Shown here piece by piece: positions 18,212 through 26,746 of a stretch of 64,000 nucleotides of DNA. The DNA is from JBBATK01 sp044228685 (lineage in GTDB: Bacteria; Bacteroidota; Ignavibacteria; Kapaibacteriales; NICIL-2): positions 1-64,000 of the forward strand of contig JBGAUL010000011.1 of the NCBI GenBank assembly GCA_044228685.1. The letters are read 5' to 3'. A program made the translations under genes and the position numbers. The first letter of the stretch is position 1. Every line of letters begins with the position of its first letter. Under the pieces are notes generated by a model. The model made no database searches and was not told the origin of the DNA. It saw only the letters and a program-made list of their open reading frames with translations.

Positions 18212-18622
18212 TTACTTGCCACCTTGCGGAGCTGGCTGCTGTTGAGCAGGTGCCGCTTGACCCTGTGCAGGTGCTGCTTGTTGTTGAGCCGGAGCCTGTT
18301 GTTGAGCAGGTGCTGCCGGAGCTGCTGCAGGAGCTGAAGGTGTTGATGTTTGGACGTTTTCGAATGGGTTTACAGTGTTATCCTCTTTACCCACTTTGAA
18401 AATTGTATTCGCGCTCAGTGATAGAATCATGATTGCGATAGCCAAACCAATAGTCGTTTTTACGATAAAATCAGCGGCACGGCGCATGCCAATCATGGAG
18501 CCGAATTGTCCGCCAACACCACCAAAGCCAGCAGCCATATCGCCCTTGCCCGGTTGAATAAGAACTGCGCCGATCAGAAGAAGACCAGCAATGCAGCTCA
18601 AAATCACAATGATTGTAAACAT
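18212..18622 (-). CDS. secG: preprotein translocase subunit SecG with a Pro/Ala/Gln tail
   Basis: SecG is the small inner-membrane subunit of the SecYEG channel. Residues 1-75 hold the family: a first membrane helix (TIIVILSCIAGLLLIGAVLI), the QPGKGDMAAGFGG loop, and a second helix ending before Asn-Thr-Ile-Phe-Lys. Residues 85-136 form a low-complexity tail made almost wholly of Ala, Pro and Gln (repeats of Pro-Ala-Gln-Gln-Gln), longer than in E. coli SecG. Such tails are seen in this phylum; a function is not known. It has a near-perfect Bacteroidota promoter upstream and a terminator downstream, so it is monocistronic. Confidence 0.92.
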   Translation of the reverse strand: MFTIIVILSCIAGLLLIGAVLIQPGKGDMAAGFGGVGGQFGSMIGMRRAADFIVKTTIGLAIAIMILSLSANTIFKVGKEDNTVNPFENVQTSTPSAPAAAPAAPAQQQAPAQQQAAPAQGQAAPAQQQPAPQGGK

Positions 18623-18652
18623 GATTCGAAGGTACAGTGATTAAGTGAACAA

Positions 18653-18683
18653 CAAATATAGGACGAATCAGTCATGTGCCAAA
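18653..18683 (-). promoter_or_regulatory. Bacteroidota-type promoter of secG
   Basis: The minus strand reads TTTG (18683-18680), a 19-base spacer, then TATATTTG (18660-18653), matching the phylum's TTTG-N19-TAnnTTTG layout exactly. The -7 element ends 31 bases before the secG ATG. Confidence 0.7.
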
Positions 18684-18721
18684 GTGTGTCACGGTGAAAA
18701 AGTGTATCTTGCTATACGCCT

Positions 18722-20776
18722 ATGACGGAGCCACTCGACGAACAAGAACGTCCACTTTCGCTATCCCTGAAGGAGAAAATTGCCTCCTTGCCTACTCGTC
18801 CAGGCGTCTATTTTCACAAAAACGACGAAGGAAAAGTCATTTATGTTGGAAAAGCAAAGAACATCCGTAACCGCGTTCGCCAGTACTTCGACCATAACCG
18901 TCAGGTCGATGCCAAGACCAAAGTCCTAGTTTCCAAAATCGCCGACGTCGACGTCATCGTAACCGACTCAGAAGCTGAAGCACTCATCCTCGAAAACAAT
19001 CTCATCAAGCAACACAAGCCACGCTATAATGTGTTGCTGAAGGACGATAAGAGTTATCCCTATATCCGCGTTACAAACGAAGAATTCCCTCGAGTCTTCT
19101 CAACGCGGAAGGTGATTCGTGACGGGAGCAAGTACTTCGGACCATACACCGACCTACGATACATGTATTCGCTGTTGCGAACACTTCGCTCGCTCTTCCC
19201 CCTTCGTAGCTGCGATCTGCCATTGACTGAAGACACGATTGCTATGCAGAAGTACAAGGTGTGCTTGGACTATCATATCAAGAAATGTGAGGGTCCTTGT
19301 CAGGCCTTTGTCGACCGTCTGCACTACAACGAGCACATCCGTCAATCAGTGCAAATCCTCAACGGTCGCACTCGTGAAGTCGAGAAACAGCTTGAGGAAC
19401 AAATGATTATTCTCGCTGAAACGCTGCGCTTCGAAGAAGCTGCACAAGTGCGAAATCGTTTGGAAGTGCTGCGAGAATATTCTGAGCGACAAAAAGTCGT
19501 GAGTACCGATGAGTTCGATCGTGATGTCTTTGCTCTTTCGCGCGATGACCACGATGCGTGCACGGTGATTTTGTCCGTGCGCGACGGCAAGCTCATTGCC
19601 AAGCGTCATTTCTACGCGTCCAATGTCCTGCATCAAACAGACGCTGAGATCATTGAAGGAGCGATGTCGCGCTACTACATGGAATCGGATTTCATTCCTC
19701 CGGAGATCTTCCTTCCCTGCGACATTATCAACGATGATTTCATGATCGACTGGCTCTCCAAGAAGCGAAGCGCGGCTGTCGATCTCGTCGTACCGAAAAT
19801 TGGCGAGAAGAAGAAGCTCGTCAATATGGCAACCGCAAATGCTGAATTCTTACTTCGCGACTTGCAATTGCAACACATGAAGCGTGAAGAATCGGTGCCT
19901 CGTGCAGTGGCTTCATTGCAACGCGATTTGCAGCTGAGCCGTGCACCGCGTCGAATTGAGTGCTTTGACAATTCCCACCTTCAAGGCACAGATTACGTGT
20001 CGTCCATGGTTGTCTTTGTTGATGGACGTCCGCGCAAAGCTGATTATCGCAAATTCAAAATCAAAAGTTTTGTTGGCAACGATGACTTCGCCGCCATGCG
20101 TGAGGTTGTGGAACGTCGTTATCGTCGCTTGCTGGCTGAGAACGGTCACTTACCCGATCTCATCATCATCGACGGCGGTAAAGGACAGCTCTCCTCTGCA
20201 GTCGAAATTCTCACTCGACTGGATCTCTACGGCAAGATCCCGATCATCGGTCTTGCAAAGCGTCTTGAAGAAGTCTTTGTCCCTGAACAAAGCGACGCCG
20301 TCATTCTCCCTCGCAGCTCCAGTGCACTTCGTCTGCTGCAACAACTACGCGATGAAGCTCACCGCTTCGCCATCACCTTCCATCGTGAACTGCGCTCGAA
20401 GCGAACGCTTCAAACTGAGCTCACTGCTATTAAGGGTCTGGGCGAAAAATCCGCCCAACGTCTACTCACCGAACTCGGCTCCGTCGAAGCCGTACGCAAC
20501 ACCAGCGAAGAAGGCATCGCCGCAATCGTCGGTAAGAGTTTAGCAAAACGAATCCGGGAGTATTTCGATACGAGTACTGACACGGCAACTTCAGGGATCG
20601 ACAATCACGATGCTCAAGATGCGATTGTCGAAGAATTCTCACATCGCGATTTGGAAGAGGTTCATGTACCGGACGATGAAAGCATGGACGAATCAGCTCG
20701 TTCTCACGAAAATGAAGATTCTCAAAGCCAGGATATTTCTGAAGACTCACTGAGTAACGGGCAGCAATCCAACTAA
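18722..20776 (+). CDS. uvrC: excinuclease ABC subunit C
   Basis: UvrC makes the two incisions around a DNA lesion in nucleotide excision repair. It has 684 residues: a GIY-YIG nuclease domain near 18-95 (PGVYFHKND, VIYVGKAKNIRNRV), a UvrB-binding UVR motif near 220-250 (EEAAQVRNRLEVL), and the RNase H-like 5' nuclease domain (FDNSHLQGTDYVSSMVVF, LIIIDGGKGQL). A double helix-hairpin-helix follows (AIKGLGEKSAQRLLTELGS). Everything needed is present. The last 65 or so residues are an acidic, Ser/Asp/Glu-rich tail not found in standard UvrC. It is transcribed away from secG. Confidence 0.95.
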   Translation: MTEPLDEQERPLSLSLKEKIASLPTRPGVYFHKNDEGKVIYVGKAKNIRNRVRQYFDHNRQVDAKTKVLVSKIADVDVIVTDSEAEALILENNLIKQHKPRYNVLLKDDKSYPYIRVTNEEFPRVFSTRKVIRDGSKYFGPYTDLRYMYSLLRTLRSLFPLRSCDLPLTEDTIAMQKYKVCLDYHIKKCEGPCQAFVDRLHYNEHIRQSVQILNGRTREVEKQLEEQMIILAETLRFEEAAQVRNRLEVLREYSERQKVVSTDEFDRDVFALSRDDHDACTVILSVRDGKLIAKRHFYASNVLHQTDAEIIEGAMSRYYMESDFIPPEIFLPCDIINDDFMIDWLSKKRSAAVDLVVPKIGEKKKLVNMATANAEFLLRDLQLQHMKREESVPRAVASLQRDLQLSRAPRRIECFDNSHLQGTDYVSSMVVFVDGRPRKADYRKFKIKSFVGNDDFAAMREVVERRYRRLLAENGHLPDLIIIDGGKGQLSSAVEILTRLDLYGKIPIIGLAKRLEEVFVPEQSDAVILPRSSSALRLLQQLRDEAHRFAITFHRELRSKRTLQTELTAIKGLGEKSAQRLLTELGSVEAVRNTSEEGIAAIVGKSLAKRIREYFDTSTDTATSGIDNHDAQDAIVEEFSHRDLEEVHVPDDESMDESARSHENEDSQSQDISEDSLSNGQQSN

Positions 20777-20817
20777 GCACTCAGATCTGACTTTAGTCGA
20801 GTTAGCGCGCTTCCCAC

Positions 20818-21876
20818 TCAGTCACGCACCACTCTCTCCAGTTGATATCGTTCCAATCTCGGATGAACCAATCGCCGAAATAATGGAGGCGCAAAAGCTA
20901 TAACAAGCATACCGGCGTATCCGGTCGGCATGCGCGGAGATTCCGGCGTGAATTGCAGCGCCTGATAGCGCCGTAACGGATTTAGATGGTGATCTGAATG
21001 TCGTTGAAGCTTGAACAAAATGCAATTGGTAATGCGCGCCGTTGCTTCCCATGAGTGTCGCTCGCTCACTTTCTCGTACTCGCCATTTGCTTTCTGACTG
21101 CGTATAAGACCATAGTGCTCGATGTAGTTCACCGTTTCGAGTAGCGTGATTGCTACCAAAGCTTGAGCGAAGAAGAAAAGAATTCCCTTGATACCAAAAG
21201 CCGCGTAAACAGCAACAACACAAAGGAGCTGAACGAACATCCATGTCAACACACGATTGCGGATGCCCCAAGCGCTGTAGGAATTGTTTTGACATCGACG
21301 AGTTTCAATCTGCCATGCGCTTACAAAAGATGAGGGAATAACGCGAATCAGAAAGCGATACAAACTTTCATTAAAGCGCGCTGTTGCCGGATCGTTCGGC
21401 GTCGCAACTCGTGCATGGTGTCCGGCAACGTGCTCAATGTGAAAGTGCATGTACAGCACACTCGCCAACAATGCATCGCCGAAGAAGCGTTCTAATCTCG
21501 ATTGTTTGTGGACGAGTTCGTGCGCCACGGTTATGCCAATTGCGCCAGTCATGAATCCGACGGAGAGCACTAAGCCGATCGTTTGGAATGCGCTCAGCTC
21601 ATTGTGAGAGAATGATATCAAGGACCAGATCAATAGAGTGAATTGCAGAAGGGTCCAGATGACTGGTATAAGCCGAAAGGACCATCGCGCCTCAAGACTC
21701 TCCATCTCATCTGCAGAGTGATTTGCGTAGTCTTGTTTTACTGCGATTTCAAGTATTGGAAGTATGACTATTGCCAAGAACGGCGTCAGCCAGTAGTTCA
21801 TGATGCTATACTGAAGACTCAGTCCGACGCTGAGCGGCATGAAGAAGACTCTGAAGTATGGTATCAGTTCACGCAT
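20818..21876 (-). CDS. alkB: AlkB-type alkane 1-monooxygenase (membrane di-iron)
   Basis: This 352-residue integral membrane hydroxylase of the alkane monooxygenase family oxidises terminal C-H bonds, using O2 and electrons from rubredoxin. All His motifs are present: HELVHK (119-124), EHVAGHH (148-154), NYIEHYG (250-256) and LQRHSDHH (290-297), with six hydrophobic segments. The stretch HHARVATPNDPATAR is typical of true AlkB rather than fatty-acid desaturases or xylene monooxygenase. No rubredoxin, rubredoxin reductase or regulator gene is adjacent, so the electron source must be elsewhere. Substrate length cannot be read from the sequence. Confidence 0.88.
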   Translation of the reverse strand: MRELIPYFRVFFMPLSVGLSLQYSIMNYWLTPFLAIVILPILEIAVKQDYANHSADEMESLEARWSFRLIPVIWTLLQFTLLIWSLISFSHNELSAFQTIGLVLSVGFMTGAIGITVAHELVHKQSRLERFFGDALLASVLYMHFHIEHVAGHHARVATPNDPATARFNESLYRFLIRVIPSSFVSAWQIETRRCQNNSYSAWGIRNRVLTWMFVQLLCVVAVYAAFGIKGILFFFAQALVAITLLETVNYIEHYGLIRSQKANGEYEKVSERHSWEATARITNCILFKLQRHSDHHLNPLRRYQALQFTPESPRMPTGYAGMLVIAFAPPLFRRLVHPRLERYQLERVVRD

Positions 21877-22052
21877 TGTTCGGACTAAGCTTTGAAGGAA
21901 TCCGACCTAAACAGCAGCGCATGAAAGTTCTCATGCAGCATGAAGATTGTCATGGACGAATCTCGCTGCGGAATTTGGATTGTGCAAACTCAGTTGTGAG
22001 CAAAGGAGTTATCACTCGAGCTCGAATGTCGTGCAGAACTTGAAAAAGCGAC
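21877..22052. other. intergenic stretch upstream of alkB
   Basis: About 175 bases between the alkB start and the VWA-gene terminator. I see no TAnnTTTG element on the minus strand and no open frame that looks like a gene; the alkB promoter is not identifiable. Confidence 0.5.
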
Positions 22053-22070
22053 TTCGACAGAGCTGTCGAA
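22053..22070 (-). terminator. terminator of the VWA-protein gene
   Basis: TTCGACAG pairs with CTGTCGAA (8 bp) in an 18-base near-palindrome. On the minus strand it is followed by GTCGCTTTTTC. It starts 9 bases beyond the VWA stop codon. Confidence 0.6.
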
Positions 22071-22079
22071 TTCGTGTGC

Positions 22080-23189
22080 TTATCCCAGACCGTTAATGTT
22101 CTTGCGGCGGTTGCGGATATAATCGACGAAGAGTGTCTGACCGAGGTCGTTGAGACCGGAGTAGAAGGCGCGTCCTTTGTTGGCGCGTGTCAATTCTTCG
22201 ACGAACCGTCGCAAGTACGAATCTTGCGCGACCATGAAGGTTGAAATCGTGATTCCATCGCGACGACACGCAACGGCTTCGTCGAGGGTTTTGTTGACGA
22301 TGCGGGCATCGAGACCGAAGGAGTTGAGGTACAGACGACCATTCTCATCGAACATGGCTGAAGGCTTACCGTCGGTCACCATGAAGATCTGCTTGTTCAG
22401 TCCACGCGTGCGCTTGAGTAGTTGTCGCGCAAGACGCAATCCATCACGAGTATTGGTATGGAAGGGTCCAACTTCGATGAAGGGAATATCTCTCACCGAA
22501 ACTCTTCGCGCTTCATCGCCAAAGACCAATACTTCCAGCACATCCTTCGGGAATTTCGTGCTGATGAGTTCTGCCAATGCCAGTGCAACTTGCTTAGCAG
22601 GTGTAATACGATCCTCGCCGTAGAGAATCATGGAGTGCGAGATATCAATCATCAACACCGTGGCACAAGAGCTCAAGTGCTCCGTTTCGTGCACTCGGAT
22701 ATCATCTTCATGAAGTTGAAATCGATCGAGCTCATTCTCGCGCAGCAAGGCATTGCGCATGGTTTGGGTAACGTCAATGTTCGAAGCCTGATCGCCGAAT
22801 ACAAAGTCCCTGGTTTCGGGTAAACGTTCCACGCCACGACCAGAGTTCGGCACTTCGTGAGCGCCGAACTCTGATTTCTTCAAATGACGGAATACTTCGT
22901 TTAGTGCATCGGATCTGAGTTTGCGAAGGGCTTTGGCGCTTGCTTTGACTTTACCATCTTCGCTTTCATCCAACATTCCTTGTTGACGAAGGAGATTGAT
23001 GTAATCGTCCATCGTCATGTCCGACAACAGGCCATAGCGTTCATTCAACTGACGGAGAATCTCAAGTGCTTCATCTGCATCAGCATTGACTTGCAGAAGA
23101 ACATAACTGAACAAGTCCATGAGTTTTCGAACTTTTTGCTCAGCAGTTTCTGAGTCATCTCGCCATTCTGAATATCGAACTTTTATCAT
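22080..23189 (-). CDS. VWA-domain protein
   Basis: This 369-residue cytoplasmic protein has no signal peptide. Residues 1-170 are helical and charged. Residues about 176-365 form a von Willebrand factor A domain with an intact metal-ion-dependent adhesion site, DISHS (182-186), and a second segment TDGKPS near 272. The architecture resembles stand-alone VWA proteins related to the CoxE/magnesium-chelatase group, which usually work beside a MoxR-type AAA ATPase in assembly of metal centres or complexes. No MoxR gene is near. The gene is about 100 bases downstream of hslU and ends at a terminator. Function unknown. Confidence 0.8.
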   Translation of the reverse strand: MIKVRYSEWRDDSETAEQKVRKLMDLFSYVLLQVNADADEALEILRQLNERYGLLSDMTMDDYINLLRQQGMLDESEDGKVKASAKALRKLRSDALNEVFRHLKKSEFGAHEVPNSGRGVERLPETRDFVFGDQASNIDVTQTMRNALLRENELDRFQLHEDDIRVHETEHLSSCATVLMIDISHSMILYGEDRITPAKQVALALAELISTKFPKDVLEVLVFGDEARRVSVRDIPFIEVGPFHTNTRDGLRLARQLLKRTRGLNKQIFMVTDGKPSAMFDENGRLYLNSFGLDARIVNKTLDEAVACRRDGITISTFMVAQDSYLRRFVEELTRANKGRAFYSGLNDLGQTLFVDYIRNRRKNINGLG

Positions 23190-23290
23190 CGAAGTATCAC
23201 TTTCTGTAGTGTCGTGACTTGGCCTAGCAGACTGTTCAATTCGGAGTAGTAAATGTCATCCTCATTGCAAGGTCTTCTTACGCTGGACTC

Positions 23291-24721
23291 TTAGAGCATG
23301 TACTTGCTCAAGTCCACATTGTGTACCAGCGAAGCCAGTCGTTCTTGCACCATCGTCTTAGTGACGATCACGTTATTGTCGGCTATGAGATCAGGTGCGT
23401 CAAAAAGAACCGGATCCAGCAAAGCAGACATCATTGTTTGCAATCGTCGTGCTCCAATATCGGCAATTTGATTGTTCACCGTCGCAGCCGTCTCTGCCAG
23501 CTCGCGAAGGGCTTCGTCTTCAAACACAATATTGACTCCTTCAACTGCCATCATTGCCTGCATTTGCTTGGTAAGAGCGTTTTCAGGCTGAGTGAGGATC
23601 TTGTAGAAGTCTTCAGCATGCAACGACTCAAGCTCTACACGAATTGGGAATCGTCCTTGCAACTCCGGAATGAGATCACTTGGTTTGGATACATGAAATG
23701 CACCGGATGCAATGAAGAGAACGTGGTCGGTCTTGAGTGCTCCATACTTCGTATGCACGGTCGAACCTTCAACGATTGGCAAGAGATCACGCTGAACGCC
23801 TTCGCGGGAGACTTCGGGTCCGGACGACGCTGAGGACTTCGACGCGATCTTGTCGATCTCATCGATAAACACAATGCCGTTGTTCTCTGCTCTGCTTAGC
23901 GCTTCGCGAACCACAGCGTCCATGTCGATCAATTTTTCCGACTCTTCTTCTTCCAACAACACACGTGCTTCCGCGATGCTCATCTTCTTACGCTTGTTCT
24001 TCTTTGGCATCACGCCGGAAAACATCTCCTGAAGATTGATGCCCATGTCATCGAGTCCAATTGGTCCCATCACATGCATCGACGGCATCTGGTCCATCTC
24101 GATATCCAACTCTATTATTCGATCATCCAGCATTCCTTGCTGATACATGTGTCGCATGAGCTCACGAGTTTGCTCCCGATCCTCGTCGTTTTGCAACGCA
24201 CTCACATCAAAGGATGCGTGCGGAATTGGAGGCATCAAAAGCTCAATAATCCGATTCTCGACGGCGAGAATTGCCTCGCGGTGCTTCTCGGCGCTGCGTT
24301 CGGCTCTCACCATTGCGACAGCCGTTTCGGCAAGATCTCGGATCATGCTCTCAACGTCTCGTCCAACATATCCGACCTCGGTGAACTTGGTTGCTTCAAC
24401 CTTCACAAAAGGTGCAGCTGTGAGTTTTGAGAGCCGTCGAGCGATCTCGGTCTTTCCCACTCCTGTTGGTCCAATCATCAAAATGTTGTTTGGAATAATC
24501 TCATCGCGCAAGTGACCACTGACCTGCTGACGACGCCAACGATTGCGCAAGGCAATTGCTACGGCGCGCTTGGCTTGATGTTGACCGATGATGTACTTGT
24601 CTAGTTCATCGACGATCGCTCTTGGGGTCAATGATTTCGAAACATCAACGGTCTGCTCACTCACAGAGCTCGAATTCACTTCGTCGTTGATGTTATTGGT
24701 ACTGAGTTCAATACTGTTCAT
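23291..24721 (-). CDS. hslU: HslU, ATPase subunit of the HslUV protease
   Basis: HslU is an AAA+ unfoldase that feeds substrates to HslV. It has 476 residues with Walker A GPTGVGKTE near 90, a long inserted I-domain (about 135-280), Walker B VFIDEIDKI, and the sensor-2 region GARRLQTMM. The C-terminus VDLSKYML is the tail that docks into HslV. The N-terminal 30 residues before LTPRAIVDELDKYIIGQ are extra and low in complexity, so a later start is possible. It follows hslV by 83 bases in the same direction, the standard V-U order. Confidence 0.95.
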   Translation of the reverse strand: MNSIELSTNNINDEVNSSSVSEQTVDVSKSLTPRAIVDELDKYIIGQHQAKRAVAIALRNRWRRQQVSGHLRDEIIPNNILMIGPTGVGKTEIARRLSKLTAAPFVKVEATKFTEVGYVGRDVESMIRDLAETAVAMVRAERSAEKHREAILAVENRIIELLMPPIPHASFDVSALQNDEDREQTRELMRHMYQQGMLDDRIIELDIEMDQMPSMHVMGPIGLDDMGINLQEMFSGVMPKKNKRKKMSIAEARVLLEEEESEKLIDMDAVVREALSRAENNGIVFIDEIDKIASKSSASSGPEVSREGVQRDLLPIVEGSTVHTKYGALKTDHVLFIASGAFHVSKPSDLIPELQGRFPIRVELESLHAEDFYKILTQPENALTKQMQAMMAVEGVNIVFEDEALRELAETAATVNNQIADIGARRLQTMMSALLDPVLFDAPDLIADNNVIVTKTMVQERLASLVHNVDLSKYML

Positions 24722-24804
24722 TTGATTTCAATTGTAATGCTGCAGGAGCGGCAGCAGCGATGGATGAAGAAGTTCCTCACGCGAAAGAGCGTGCGGAACC
24801 ATGA

Positions 24805-25365
24805 CTACAATTCTTCTATACAAAGCTGATCATTGGTGTACACACAAATATCTGCTGCGATTTTTAGCGATTCCTCAACAATCTGTCGTTCCGTCATTGG
24901 TGTATGTTTCATCAGCGCTCGTGCGGCAGCAAGAGCGTAGTTGCCTCCGGAACCAATAGCAATGACGTTATCGTCCGGCACAATCACATCCCCCGTTCCG
25001 CTCATCAAGAGCAACTCGCTGGAGTTCATCACAACCAGCATTGCCTCGAGCTGACGCAAGTACTTATCTGTTCTCCATTCTTTGGCTAGTTCAACCGCGC
25101 TGCGATAGAGTTGCCCGCGATGCAATTCAACCTTTTCTTCAAAGCGTTGAAGCAAGGTAAAAGCATCTGCCGTGGCTCCAGCGAAACCACAGAGTATCGA
25201 GTTGTTGTGGATGCGTCGCACTTTCCGTGCACCGCGTTTGAGTACAGTTTGGTTAAAACTCACCTGACCATCAGCGCCCATACAGGCTTTGCCATCACGC
25301 AGCACAGCAACAACCGTGGTTGAACGAACAATGAGTTTTTCATCGGAAGCAGTAAATGCATTCAT
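24805..25365 (-). CDS. hslV: HslV, proteolytic subunit of the HslUV protease
   Basis: This 186-residue threonine peptidase is related to proteasome beta subunits and forms the dodecameric proteolytic core. The conserved start of the mature enzyme, TTVVAVLRDGKACMGADGQV, begins at residue 16, so Thr16 should be the N-terminal nucleophile after removal of a 15-residue leader. Most HslV proteins lose only the initiator Met, so this longer propeptide is unusual; a downstream start is not available because no Met or GTG precedes Thr16 closely. The GSGGNYALAAARAL segment is typical. Co-transcribed with hslU. Confidence 0.95.
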   Translation of the reverse strand: MNAFTASDEKLIVRSTTVVAVLRDGKACMGADGQVSFNQTVLKRGARKVRRIHNNSILCGFAGATADAFTLLQRFEEKVELHRGQLYRSAVELAKEWRTDKYLRQLEAMLVVMNSSELLLMSGTGDVIVPDDNVIAIGSGGNYALAAARALMKHTPMTERQIVEESLKIAADICVYTNDQLCIEEL

Positions 25366-25473
25366 GTGTCTGGTTGTTGTATTGTTTGTGATGCAACTCG
25401 TGTGACTAAGACGCTAAACAGGGTGATTCATTGGAGCGAGATACTTTGAGCAGGATCACATGGATTTCTGGAT

Positions 25474-25497
25474 GAATTGGGTCAAATTTCCCAATTC
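25474..25497. terminator. hairpin downstream of the small membrane-protein gene
   Basis: GAATTGGG pairs with CCCAATTC around an 8-base loop, 16 bases after the stop of the minus-strand membrane protein and about 108 bases before hslV. There is no T-run, so terminator function is tentative. Confidence 0.35.
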
Positions 25498-25512
25498 CCC
25501 GGGTTTTCTATC

Positions 25513-25884
25513 TCAACGTCTGCCTCGGAACAGAGGCCAAAGCATGAGAATTGAAAGGATAAACAAAACGCTGAGGAGCACGGCGATTTGTTCGCGTTCC
25601 TGCCTGCCGTCCCAGACCTGACGCCAAACTTCCAGCGCACGCCAGGCAAAGCTGAGACTGAAGACACCGATGGTGGTTTGTAGAGCGGGTCCGGACCACA
25701 CCACTGCACGTCGGTACAAGACTGCGAGTCCGCCCAGTACCAGCGCCGCGCCAATCCCACCAGCCAAAGCCGGAACAGCGTGAAGCGGACTAATCACAAA
25801 AGCAGAACAACCGCCGGCGAGCAGTAGCAATGCGTAGAGCATGACAAACAACGATGTGGTCTTTCTATTCACCGTAAGCTCCAT
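25513..25884 (-). CDS. small integral membrane protein, possibly TMEM14-like
   Basis: This 123-residue, strongly hydrophobic protein has four likely membrane helices: residues about 10-32, 36-58, 65-85 and 98-117. A Gly-rich second helix (GGIGAALVLGGLAVL) and short loops recall the TMEM14 family of small membrane proteins, but the match is by pattern only. It ends in a basic Arg-Gly-Arg-Arg tail. It is transcribed in the same direction as the downstream hslV and the upstream LolD-like ATPase, with gaps of about 150 and 90 bases. Function unknown. Confidence 0.55.
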   Translation of the reverse strand: MELTVNRKTTSLFVMLYALLLLAGGCSAFVISPLHAVPALAGGIGAALVLGGLAVLYRRAVVWSGPALQTTIGVFSLSFAWRALEVWRQVWDGRQEREQIAVLLSVLFILSILMLWPLFRGRR

Positions 25885-25975
25885 TGCAAACTCTGTACTC
25901 TGCCTCGTCGTGCTGATCGCGTTTCATGCTTTTAATGTTGATTTCGATTCTCTCACTCATATGATCAATTCACTT

Positions 25976-26674
25976 TCATGCTTGAGCAGCGCTCATAATT
26001 CTCCCGTCTCGCATCTGAATAATGCGCTGCGCTGACGCCGCTATCTCTGCGCTATGGGTTGCCACGATCATCGTCAATGAACGTTTTGATCGAATGTCCA
26101 AGAGAATCTCGAGTATGCTCATCGAATTAACGGAATCAAGATTACCCGTCGGCTCATCGGCAAAGAGGATTTCAGGATCATTGATCAGCGCTCGAGCAAT
26201 AGCGACGCGTTGTTGTTCACCTCCGCTGAGCTCTGATGGCTTGTGTTCCAAGCGATGACTCATTCCTACGCTCTCGAGCAACGAGGTAGCTTTGATCTGC
26301 GCTTCTTTCATAGCGGCACCGGCAATGAGCATGGGCATCATCACGTTTTCGCAAGCGGTGAATTCCGGGAGAAGTTGATGGAATTGAAAGATGAAGCCGA
26401 TGTGCTTGTTGCGAATCTTTGAGAGCTCGGATATGGGAAGTTCAGTAATTCTAAGCGTCTCGGAGCCAATTTGCAGATCAATCGTGCCGCTGTCGGCTTT
26501 GTCGAGTGTTCCTAAGAGGTGTAGTAAGGTACTCTTTCCTGCACCTGATGGACCAACCAACGCCACAAACTCTCCTTTTTCAATATCGAGCGATACCTCG
26601 CGTAAAACAACGGTATCGTTGGGTTGCAGGAGAGAATATGACTTGAATAGCTTTTCAGCGCGAATAAACGACAT
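25976..26674 (-). CDS. ABC transporter ATP-binding protein, LolD/MacB-like
   Basis: This 232-residue ATPase has Walker A GPSGAGKST near 41, the Q-loop FQFHQLLPEF, the signature LSGGEQQR, and Walker B ILFADEPTGNLD. The NLDSVNS stretch after Walker B and the ELSKIRNKHIGFIFQ wording are those of the LolD/MacB/FtsE group, which act with FtsX-like permeases in lipoprotein release or efflux. No permease gene is adjacent, so it may serve a LolCE-type complex encoded elsewhere. A TAAATTTG element lies 22 bases upstream. Confidence 0.88.
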   Translation of the reverse strand: MSFIRAEKLFKSYSLLQPNDTVVLREVSLDIEKGEFVALVGPSGAGKSTLLHLLGTLDKADSGTIDLQIGSETLRITELPISELSKIRNKHIGFIFQFHQLLPEFTACENVMMPMLIAGAAMKEAQIKATSLLESVGMSHRLEHKPSELSGGEQQRVAIARALINDPEILFADEPTGNLDSVNSMSILEILLDIRSKRSLTMIVATHSAEIAASAQRIIQMRDGRIMSAAQA

Positions 26675-26696
26675 GTTGGGTCCAGGTAGAGCAAAG

Positions 26697-26723
26697 CAAA
26701 TTTAGTCAGCACCAGTATTTTTG
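26697..26723. promoter_or_regulatory. divergent -7 elements between the LolD-like gene and rsmB
   Basis: Minus strand: TAAATTTG (26704-26697) for the ATPase gene. Plus strand: TATTTTTG (26716-26723) for rsmB. Both match TAnnTTTG and sit 22-23 bases from their start codons. Neither has a clear -33 partner. Confidence 0.4.
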
Positions 26724-26746
26724 TCCGTACTCAAATCAAACACTGT

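Noticed and set aside
19941..20543. A 200-codon plus-strand frame inside uvrC
   Set aside because: It is read in another frame across the UvrC endonuclease domain, whose motifs are clear in the real frame.
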